From: Lachnospiraceae bacterium
GTDB taxonomy: Bacteria > Bacillota_A > Clostridia > Lachnospirales > Lachnospiraceae
NCBI GenBank assembly: GCA_009774465.1
Contig: VSNT01000110.1
Location: 1 to 13,095, forward strand
DNA length: 13,095 nt
Reading direction: 5' to 3'
Made by a program: the position numbers and the translations under genes. Shown piece by piece: positions 6,924 through 13,095 of this stretch. Below the pieces are notes generated by a model. That model did not search any database. It was given only the letters and a program-made list of their open reading frames with translations, and was not told where the DNA came from. How positions within the stretch are numbered: the first letter of the stretch is position 1; every line of letters begins with the position of its first letter.

Positions 6924-7694
6924 TTAATTCTTCATCCAAGGTGCCATTCCGGAATTCCAAAGACTTTCAGCAGCTACAAGATCACGCTTTGTTTCTATTG
7001 CGGTCCAGTAGCCTCTGTGCTGATAAGAAGTTAACTGCTGCTTTTCCGATAATTTAATCAAGAGCTGCTGCTCCAATTCGTAGTTTCCTTCCAGATAATC
7101 AAATATTTGATTATTAAATATAAAGCAATCTGCATTTACCCAGGACATTTCATTTAAGACTTTATCCGGATGGTTATAATGAAGCAGTCCTTCCTCATCA
7201 ATTGGAAGAAGCCTGTTTCTCCCGCTTGGCTTTGTCATTGCCATTGTGGCAATTTTCCCATTTTTGATATGAACCTCCTGCATCTCATTTATATTAATAT
7301 TTGAAAGGCAGTCTCCATATGTGACAATAAAATTATCTTCATTAATGTATTTCTGAATCAAACTGACACGCTTCCCCGTAGAAGAAATCATTCCTGTATC
7401 AACTACCGTTACCTGCCAGTTTTCTGTTTCCTTTTTATGTACTTCAATTTTATTGGTCTGAAGGTCAACAGTAATATCTGAGGCATAGATATAATAATCC
7501 ATAAAATACTCCTTTATCATATCTACACGATAACCGCCGCATATAATAAACTCGTTCAGTCCATACGCCGAAAAATATTTCATGATATGCCAAAGCAAAG
7601 GTTTTCCTCCAATATCCACCATTGGTTTGGGAATCCCCTCACGTTCATCATTCAATGTACTCTGCATGCCGCCTGCTAATATTACGACTTTCAT
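6924..7694 (-). CDS. Divergent RfbF paralogue with altered nucleotide-binding signature
   Basis: The 256 residues align end to end with the rfbF product downstream: same MKVVILAGG start, WHIMK, NEFIIC-GY, KEYF, YGD at 126-128 and APW near the end. Key positions differ. The GKGTR loop is MQST-L (residues 10-14), losing the conserved Arg; SEES becomes NDER; GRFGAL becomes GRNRLL; NAGF becomes NADCF; and PMDT becomes AIET, changing the expected metal-binding Asp to Glu234. The second Lys of KPKPM is kept (IPKPM). This suggests a tandem duplicate that has changed substrate, become a partner of RfbF, or lost activity. The reading frame is intact and RBS (AGGTGG) and operon spacing are good, so it is not simply decayed. 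A sugar-1-phosphate nucleotidyltransferase of other specificity is the main alternative. Confidence 0.85.
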   Translation of the reverse strand: MKVVILAGGMQSTLNDEREGIPKPMVDIGGKPLLWHIMKYFSAYGLNEFIICGGYRVDMIKEYFMDYYIYASDITVDLQTNKIEVHKKETENWQVTVVDTGMISSTGKRVSLIQKYINEDNFIVTYGDCLSNININEMQEVHIKNGKIATMAMTKPSGRNRLLPIDEEGLLHYNHPDKVLNEMSWVNADCFIFNNQIFDYLEGNYELEQQLLIKLSEKQQLTSYQHRGYWTAIETKRDLVAAESLWNSGMAPWMKN

Positions 7695-7709
7695 AATAAT
7701 TTATCCACC

Positions 7710-8675
7710 TTATTCTTCTACAAGATCCCGTATAATCTGTGCATGTTTATCTACATGCATAAAGAAATAATTTGTCTCCAGAGTCTGCTCATTCACACGC
7801 CCAAACTTCCTTAATTTTCCCTTCTCCTTGATTACATAACATTGATAACCTGCCTCTGCCAGCAAGTCAATAATGTCATTGGGATGGTATCCAAATTTAG
7901 CCGACCACTTTCTCAATATTTCAGAAAAAATAACAGGTTTATATTTTTTTATACTTTCAAATCCTCCTTTATATACAAATAGCTCAGCACCTTCCACATC
8001 ACACTTAACAAAATCCATTGCAGATATATTTTGTTCTTTTACCACATCGTCTAAACGCTCAACCTTACACATAACTTCACGAGTTTCCTCGTCTCCTCTT
8101 AAATTTTCCAACGAAGAGGCTCCGGAAGCACAAACATCATAATAAAACCGAAGCATTGTATTTTCATGGTACAAACCAATATTAAAAACTTTCACCTGAT
8201 TTAAATCATTCCACTCCAGATTTTTCTTCACCTTATTATAATTATCCTCAATTGGTTCAAAAGCATATACTTTCAGATCAGGATATTGCTTCTTCATATT
8301 CAGCGTATACCACCCTAAATTAGCTCCAATATCAAAAAAAATACCTTCATTCATATAGCTGACAATCCTGCCTACCATGTCAAGCTCTAAGGGTTCATAT
8401 TCCCCAATTGACAGAATAGTGTTGGGCACAGCCGCACAATCTTTCTTATACATTTCCATAAGAATCTCATATTCATTACAGTCCTCAAAAGGTGAATCCA
8501 ATCGTATTTTATATAGAATTTCTTTTTCTCTAATAATAATTTCCTTTACTTTTGATTTTTCAAGAAGTTCCTGATAGCAAAATAATTCTTCGTATTTCTT
8601 AAACATCTGCAAAGCATAGCTCTTTACGTCTATATCGCCATCTGCATATTTTTTCCTGATTTCTTCTATTGTCAT
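7710..8675 (-). CDS. FkbM-family methyltransferase (lineage without Rossmann module)
   Basis: The protein has 321 residues. After a helical, charged N-terminal part (1-100) comes the SAM-dependent FkbM fold: IFFDIGANLGWYTL (motif I, 115-123 core), VYAFEP (ending at 141), VKCDVEGAELFVYKG (223-231 core), and KPVIFSEILRKW. FkbM proteins usually O-methylate sugars or polyketides, so methylation of a sugar hydroxyl in this cluster's glycan is the inferred role. Unlike the other three FkbM proteins here it lacks the IWGxG-type N-terminal module, and its C-terminus (SEILRKW) differs from their SIYH/LYH type, so it is a separate lineage and not a recent duplicate. The ATG follows GGGAGG at about 6 nt. 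The gap to the next gene is 15 bp. Confidence 0.88.
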   Translation of the reverse strand: MTIEEIRKKYADGDIDVKSYALQMFKKYEELFCYQELLEKSKVKEIIIREKEILYKIRLDSPFEDCNEYEILMEMYKKDCAAVPNTILSIGEYEPLELDMVGRIVSYMNEGIFFDIGANLGWYTLNMKKQYPDLKVYAFEPIEDNYNKVKKNLEWNDLNQVKVFNIGLYHENTMLRFYYDVCASGASSLENLRGDEETREVMCKVERLDDVVKEQNISAMDFVKCDVEGAELFVYKGGFESIKKYKPVIFSEILRKWSAKFGYHPNDIIDLLAEAGYQCYVIKEKGKLRKFGRVNEQTLETNYFFMHVDKHAQIIRDLVEE

Positions 8676-8705
8676 CTTAACCTCCCAACCTTTTTGGCTG
8701 TTTTA

Positions 8706-9824
8706 TTAAACTGCATAACATACTGTTTCATTCAGCAAATCTGTATGATGCCTGATGTAAATTTTGTATTCTGGCAGCATCTCTTTAATCATAAGAGGTA
8801 TTTCCCACATATCTTGCGGCTTATGGTACAAGCAAACTGCCAGCTTTGGCTTATTTTCAAGAATACATTGACGAGCTCCCCTAAGTGCTGCCAGCTCACT
8901 TCCTTCAATATCCATTTTTATGTAAGATACTTTTTTATCTCTGCACGTTTCATCAATCGTAGTCAAAAAGCCTTTCACATTTCCTACATTCTCTTCGCTG
9001 CTGCCCTCGTCCAATTCCTCATACCAGATTTCCGCAATTCGATCTGAAACACCTTTGTTGTACACTTCAATTTTTCCTTTGACATCTTCATCCAATTGCT
9101 CCATATACCTTTCAAGTGCCTGAAAATTGTTTCGGGACAGCTCAAATAAAATCATTTTATTAAATTGATATCCTTTAACTTTAAAAAACTCCCTTAAAGT
9201 ATCTCCATTATAAGCACCACAATCAATAAATACTTCATTATCATTCAATTGCAGAACATCTTCACAAAAATACTGATCATACGTACATATATCACTCAAA
9301 TCCCCGGATTCATTATTAAGCCACTCTGAAATAATCTGACAGAATATCTTCTTTGACCGTTCGTCTCCACATAACTCCAATACCTTTTTTATCTTACTTA
9401 ACAAAGTATCCTTTCCAAGTTCTTTTAAATATTCACGTATTGCAAATTTATTCATAAACACTCGATCAAGATGAGGATAGCCAAGCTCACTCAACTGTTT
9501 AAATATTTCTTTATATGCTCTTGCACAAATAATAATCAGGGTTTCTTCCTTTATCTTCTCTAATTCCTCTATTGACAAGCATCTGATACCGTCGTATTCT
9601 TTTCCCCATTTTTGTCTATCATTATCACAGTAAAAATCAACCTTCAAATTATGTTCTTGTAAAGCCGCTGCTGTAGGGCGACCTAAATTTCCTATTCCCC
9701 ATATGCAAACATATTTGTACCCTTCCCATTTTGTCTTTAAATGCAATACAAAATCCCGTATGCTCTCTGGAGCTTCATAAAACTCCTGAACACGTTTTTC
9801 AATTATGCCATACCAATCTCCCAC
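8706..9824 (-). CDS. Rossmann-FkbM two-domain methyltransferase
   Basis: The protein has 372 residues. The N-terminal module has VCIWGIGNLGRP (Gly-rich loop 41-48), VDFYCDND, and LIIICARAYKEIFKQL. The linker contains TYDQYF (181-186). The FkbM domain has VFIDCGAYNGDT (motif I, 201-209 core), ILFELS where family members usually have FEP (227-230), and YIKMDIEGSELAALRG (301-310 core). The end reads KPKLAVCLYHKPQDMWEIP, then IYIRHH and TVCYAV. A sugar O-methyltransferase role is inferred from the family. The start is GTG at 9822-9824, chosen because GGAGG lies 9 nt before it and no ATG fits. The gene begins inside the last codons of the SDR gene (26-bp overlap), implying coupled translation. Confidence 0.88.
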   Translation of the reverse strand: MGDWYGIIEKRVQEFYEAPESIRDFVLHLKTKWEGYKYVCIWGIGNLGRPTAAALQEHNLKVDFYCDNDRQKWGKEYDGIRCLSIEELEKIKEETLIIICARAYKEIFKQLSELGYPHLDRVFMNKFAIREYLKELGKDTLLSKIKKVLELCGDERSKKIFCQIISEWLNNESGDLSDICTYDQYFCEDVLQLNDNEVFIDCGAYNGDTLREFFKVKGYQFNKMILFELSRNNFQALERYMEQLDEDVKGKIEVYNKGVSDRIAEIWYEELDEGSSEENVGNVKGFLTTIDETCRDKKVSYIKMDIEGSELAALRGARQCILENKPKLAVCLYHKPQDMWEIPLMIKEMLPEYKIYIRHHTDLLNETVCYAV

Positions 9825-10857
9825 TCTCTATTTCCTCCTCAAAACTTTTAACTGTTCTTCTAAATCCTTCCACGACGCCTATTTGAGGGCTCCACCCCAA
9901 ACCAGTAAGCTTATCTATGTTCACTGTCACTTTTTCAGTATTTACGCCCTTTTTCTTACATTCAACCTTAAGCTTCCTTTCTGGAAATGCCTCTTTTACC
10001 AGTCTCATAGCCAATTCATATACCGATATTGTCTCATCTTTATTGACCATGTTATATACTTCTCCACTTTCACCTTCTAACAATATCTTAAAGAAAGCTG
10101 TTATGGCATCTGAAACATAGCAAAATGGTCTTACTGCACCGCTATTATGCACAATTAAATTTTCTCTTTGAATCAGTTTAGAAACAAAGTCCGAATACAC
10201 ATGTCCATCCTGCAAGTCAATGCCTGGTCCATAGGTATGTCCTATCCGGACAATTTTAGAAGGAACGCCATATTGTTCAAAATATGCTTTACACAATGCT
10301 TCTCCTGCACGTTTCCCCTCAGCATAACAATTTTCGGTGATGTTAAAACTTAATGGGAAAAAATCTGTTTCTTTCAGTTCATCTATCCCTTGTGCCACAT
10401 TTCCATAAACCGCACCACTACTGAAAAAAAGAAAGCTCCTAACCTTTTTATTTCTGGCAAATTCCAGCAAATTATAAGTTCCTATTATATTTGCCTTTAA
10501 TATGTCTGCGGGTATCGTTTTGGCACTTACTGATGCCGAATTACTGGCTGCGTGTATAATATAGTCAGCATTTATACAATCCGAAACCGGTTCCTCTACG
10601 CATTGTATACGAAGTATAAAGTTCTCATTTTTCAGCCACTCTTTAAATCTTTCTTCTGCTTTTTTTCTGTTTCTGCACAATGCAATTACCGTACATTTTA
10701 TTTCTAAAAAATGCTGATTCAAAAACATCAGTGTATCTACCATGTAAGAAGCCAGAAAACCGTTTGCACCAGTAATTAAAAACACCTTATTTTCACATTC
10801 TTTATATGGTATTTTATTTTTGATGTATTTTATATCCTCTTCCCTAACTGAATTCAT
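9799..10857 (-). CDS. Extended SDR: NAD-dependent sugar-nucleotide epimerase/dehydratase/reductase
   Basis: The protein has 352 residues. VFLITGANGFLAS (29-37) is the NAD-binding loop, with Ala at the third Gly position. Next come DYIIHAASNSA, FFSSGAVYG (146-152), the catalytic Y178-x3-K182 in CYAEGKRAGE, RIGHTYGPG, and RPFCYVSDAI, typical of extended SDRs acting on nucleotide sugars. The exact reaction cannot be read from sequence. Because rfbF-G-H lie downstream, a C-4 reductase or epimerase acting on the CDP-3,6-dideoxyhexulose is a reasonable candidate; a UDP- or dTDP-sugar epimerase or decarboxylase is the alternative. The ATG has AAGGAG about 6 nt upstream. It sits between two FkbM genes, 31 bp after one and overlapping the next by 26 bp. 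Confidence 0.87.
   Translation of the reverse strand: MNSVREEDIKYIKNKIPYKECENKVFLITGANGFLASYMVDTLMFLNQHFLEIKCTVIALCRNRKKAEERFKEWLKNENFILRIQCVEEPVSDCINADYIIHAASNSASVSAKTIPADILKANIIGTYNLLEFARNKKVRSFLFFSSGAVYGNVAQGIDELKETDFFPLSFNITENCYAEGKRAGEALCKAYFEQYGVPSKIVRIGHTYGPGIDLQDGHVYSDFVSKLIQRENLIVHNSGAVRPFCYVSDAITAFFKILLEGESGEVYNMVNKDETISVYELAMRLVKEAFPERKLKVECKKKGVNTEKVTVNIDKLTGLGWSPQIGVVEGFRRTVKSFEEEIESGRLVWHN
9834..9838 (-). promoter_or_regulatory. Shine-Dalgarno that sets the GTG start of the FkbM gene at 9824
   Basis: Minus-strand GGAGG within GAGGAGGAAA, 9 nt before GTG at 9822-9824. It lies inside the last codons of the upstream SDR ORF (Glu-Glu-Ile), so the two genes share coding sequence and are probably translationally coupled. 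Confidence 0.7.
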
Positions 10858-10888
10858 TCTGTCTCCTTGCGAAAATCTAACTGATGTT

Positions 10889-12028
10889 TTATATTACAGT
10901 AAATGTATCATCAACAAAATAGCATACCGTATCCGCATAAGTATTGGTATAATGCCTCATATAAACCTTATAATCGGGATTCCATGACAGAATCATATCA
11001 ACCAGTTTATGCATATCTCCACATTGGTGATATACACTGATTGCCAGCAACGGTTTGTAGCGCTTGATTGAATTTTCCATTCCTTTCAACGCATACATTT
11101 CATGTCCTTCTATGTCCATCTTAATATAAACCCTGCCATCTTCTATATAATCATCCAAGGCCACTGTTTGAATAATTTCACTTCCACTGTCCGCTATGGT
11201 TCCTGCGCCTCCACCTATAGCATCATAATAAGCTGTACTTGTTTTTTCACTTACCCCCGCCTGAACAAATATAATATTTTCTTTGTTTTGCAGTCTTTTT
11301 TTTGCATCTTCAATAATATTTTTATCCGGCTCAAAGAAATAGATTTTCCTATATTTTCCAATATAATTAATAAAATCCAATGTACTTTCTCCATCAAAGG
11401 CACCTACATCAAAAAATATAAAATTTTTATCTATTTTTTCTGTAATAACCTTATCAAAATATTGGCTGCCATGTCGCAAAGAAAGATTTAATGCATCTAT
11501 TGTGTACTTAGTGTCAAGATTTATCCTGTAATTAATAATATCCGCATATATTTCCCTTGATAAATCATCCGCCAGTATATCATATAAATGCATATATTCT
11601 GCTTTATTTGTTTCCAGCTCTTCATGTATTCCCTGAAATGCCTGATAGTATGTATCAAATCCATCAAGTATTAGTGCAAGATCTTCATAATAAATATAAT
11701 TCTTAATTCCAAGACTTTTTAACTGATCTGCAATTTCAACACAATAAAACGAAGCAATAATAACCGTATCCTTCTTTTCCAAAATATCACAGCTAAAAAT
11801 CTTTTTCTCTGCGCTAAGATTATCCTTATTATTGTCAATATAGCCATGCACAAAAACATTGTTTTTTTCGCATTGGGCATAGACAAATTTTCCCAACTGT
11901 CCGGTTCCCCATATATAAACCCCTTCTGACTTATCAATGGCTGCAATAATATTTTGATGTTTCTCTTTCAGACTGCTTACCGCCTCTTTCTTTGTCATAC
12001 AAGACAATTTATCTTTAATATAATTCAT
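10889..12028 (-). CDS. Rossmann-FkbM two-domain methyltransferase
   Basis: The protein has 379 residues. The N-terminal module reads VYIWGTGQLGKFVYAQC (Gly-rich loop 41-46), VHGYIDNNKDN, TVIIASFYCVEIADQL. The linker carries GSQYF (187-191). The FkbM domain has IFFDVGAFDGEST (motif I, 207-215 core), FFEPD (231-235) and YIKMDIEGHEMYALKG (301-310 core), and ends LAISVYHQCGDM, VYMRHY, TVCYFV. It is clearly homologous over its whole length to the genes at 8706-9824 and 12059-13069. A SAM-dependent O-methyltransferase acting on a glycan or sugar precursor is inferred. The ATG follows GGAAGGAAAAAGC. Gaps are 30 bp to the gene before and 31 bp to the SDR gene after. Codon use looks more AT-rich than in rfbG/rfbH. 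Confidence 0.88.
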   Translation of the reverse strand: MNYIKDKLSCMTKKEAVSSLKEKHQNIIAAIDKSEGVYIWGTGQLGKFVYAQCEKNNVFVHGYIDNNKDNLSAEKKIFSCDILEKKDTVIIASFYCVEIADQLKSLGIKNYIYYEDLALILDGFDTYYQAFQGIHEELETNKAEYMHLYDILADDLSREIYADIINYRINLDTKYTIDALNLSLRHGSQYFDKVITEKIDKNFIFFDVGAFDGESTLDFINYIGKYRKIYFFEPDKNIIEDAKKRLQNKENIIFVQAGVSEKTSTAYYDAIGGGAGTIADSGSEIIQTVALDDYIEDGRVYIKMDIEGHEMYALKGMENSIKRYKPLLAISVYHQCGDMHKLVDMILSWNPDYKVYMRHYTNTYADTVCYFVDDTFTVI

Positions 12029-12058
12029 TGCTTTTTCCTTCCCACTTAAAAGGGCATC

Positions 12059-13069
12059 TTATATTGCAAATAAAATTGTGTCTGTTCCATTGCAATTCCA
12101 ATAATGCCTTAAATAAAATTGATATCCTAAATTCATATTTCTAATGTAATCAGGAATTTCCAGTATATCTTCCATTTTATGATAAATGCTGATTGCCAGC
12201 TTAGGCTTATATTTTGTAATCAGATTCTCTGCCCCTTTTAGCGCATCCAGTTCCATTCCCTCAATATCCATCTTAATATACGTAACTTTTTCTTTAATGA
12301 CGTCATCAAGTTTTACTATTTCCACTTCTGTGGTAGCATTAGTTTTATCCTTTACAATTCGGGCGCCTTCATCAACTCCCTTATTTTCATTATAAAAATT
12401 ATCTTTTCCTTTATTTTTTCCTACTCCGTTCTGATAAAATACAATTCTTTTGTCTCTTAATTGTTTTTTTGCAAACGTAATATTATACAAATCCGGCTCA
12501 AATGCATATATTTTTTTATATTTATTATCAATTACTTTTACAAATTCCTGAATGCTGTCTCCTACAAATGCACCAACATCTACAAAAACCTCTTCCCTGG
12601 ATAAATTTTTTCTAATTATATCTGGAAAATACTGCGAATCACTTGCGCTATCTCTATAACAATTGCTATCACTTGTAATAGCACCCATAAAAAAATTATT
12701 CAAAACTATCTTCGATTTTTGATCTCCAAAAATTCCTTCTAATTCAATTAATTCTTTTTTCTTATTTTTAAAAAATGTTTTCCTTTCAAGATATGTTTTT
12801 TGCTGTAAAACTTCCAATGTTGGATCAAATAAACTGACCAAAAAATCTGGTTTATTTTCCACAATACTTTTTTCTATCTCATGACCATATGCCATTGCTG
12901 AAATTACAACAATAGCTCTATCATATTTTTCATATGCCTCTTCTGGTGTTAACTGTGGAATTCCACACTTTTCATGAGTTGTTTTATTCTTATCAACAAT
13001 ACAGGCAACCGGTATAGAATATTTATTCATAAATTTTATAAACCAAGTACAACCACTTCCCCCCCCCAA
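12059..13069 (-). CDS. Rossmann-FkbM two-domain methyltransferase, 5' end frameshifted at a G9 tract and cut by window
   Basis: The open frame gives 336 residues from a TTG that directly abuts the poly-G run. Visible parts are the remnant of the Gly-rich loop (GGGSGCTWFIKFM), VACIVDKNK, AIVVISAMAYGHEI, then SDSQYF (143-148), VFVDVGAFVGDS (164-172 core), YAFEPD (191-193) and YIKMDIEGMELDALKG (265-273 core), ending LAISIYHKMEDI, FYLRHY and ILFAI. The TTG is unlikely to be the true start: it has no ribosome binding site and would cut off the first strand of the Rossmann module. In the +1 frame the bases before the G-run encode NKDMPVILF, exactly what should precede GGGSG. The gene therefore probably continues past 13095 and is out of frame with nine G, in frame with eight. 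Function is inferred from the family as a sugar O-methyltransferase. Confidence 0.8.
   Translation of the reverse strand: MGGGSGCTWFIKFMNKYSIPVACIVDKNKTTHEKCGIPQLTPEEAYEKYDRAIVVISAMAYGHEIEKSIVENKPDFLVSLFDPTLEVLQQKTYLERKTFFKNKKKELIELEGIFGDQKSKIVLNNFFMGAITSDSNCYRDSASDSQYFPDIIRKNLSREEVFVDVGAFVGDSIQEFVKVIDNKYKKIYAFEPDLYNITFAKKQLRDKRIVFYQNGVGKNKGKDNFYNENKGVDEGARIVKDKTNATTEVEIVKLDDVIKEKVTYIKMDIEGMELDALKGAENLITKYKPKLAISIYHKMEDILEIPDYIRNMNLGYQFYLRHYWNCNGTDTILFAI
13059..13067 (-). repeat. Poly-G tract (G9 on the coding strand), candidate phase-variation site
   Basis: Nine consecutive G in the sense direction, at the Gly-Gly-Gly codons of the Rossmann loop of an FkbM gene. Such a long G-run stands out in otherwise AT-rich sequence. 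Frame analysis on either side shows that one G fewer restores a continuous, family-like N-terminus. Confidence 0.75.
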
Positions 13070-13095
13070 ATAAGATAACAGGCATATCCTTATTC

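Noticed and set aside
13067..13069. TTG at the edge of the G-run as the genuine start of the first FkbM gene
   Set aside because: It has no ribosome binding site and would remove the first strand of the Rossmann module. The other frame upstream encodes a family-like strand (PVILF) directly before the G-run, so a frameshift explains it better.

Overview
The window reads as part of a surface-polysaccharide (or glycoprotein-glycan) gene cluster from a low-to-moderate GC Gram-positive anaerobe, most likely a gut Lachnospiraceae/Clostridia member. The reasons are strong purine-rich ribosome binding sites on almost every gene, AT-rich codon use, a DUF4422 sugar-transfer gene, and an HTH/AAA-ATPase/PD-(D/E)XK gene of a type common in gut Clostridia and Bacteroidia. 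The genus assignment is inference. Every gene I support lies on the minus strand, so transcription runs from high to low coordinates.

Right part (13095 to 7710): a methyltransferase block. Four FkbM-family methyltransferase genes (12059-13069, 10889-12028, 8706-9824, 7710-8675) surround an extended SDR sugar epimerase/reductase gene (9799-10857). Three of the four FkbM proteins share one architecture: an N-terminal Rossmann-like module with a Gly-rich loop, a linker with a conserved QYF, then the FkbM domain. The first of these genes is broken at a run of nine G (13059-13067). With eight G its 5' end reads as a normal Gly-rich loop, so this is either a phase-variation tract or a sequencing indel.

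Middle part (7694 to 3702): a CDP-3,6-dideoxyhexose pathway. It holds two tandem glucose-1-phosphate cytidylyltransferase paralogues (6924-7694 with an eroded nucleotide-binding signature, 6131-6904 canonical, rfbF), CDP-glucose 4,6-dehydratase (rfbG) and the PMP/[2Fe-2S] 3-dehydrase (rfbH, with His in place of the PLP lysine and the Cys-X-Cys-X7-Cys set). The partner reductase (ddhD/ascD type) is not in the window. The SDR at 9799-10857 is a candidate for the final C-4 reduction or epimerisation.

Left part (3645 to 1): a Rossmann-DUF4422 putative glycosyltransferase with a 4 x 15-bp in-frame tandem repeat in its linker; a 284-bp gap packed with palindromes; a fused HTH-AAA-PD-(D/E)XK gene; and, overlapping it by ATGA, the start of an IspD/TarI-type cytidylyltransferase cut by the window edge.

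Together the genes would make CDP-activated deoxysugars, transfer them and methylate them, with several signs of variability (poly-G tract, linker repeats, paralogue divergence, a repeat-flanked nuclease gene). Intergenic gaps from 13069 down to 3645 are -26 to 56 bp, consistent with one operon. The only sizeable break is 2258-2541.
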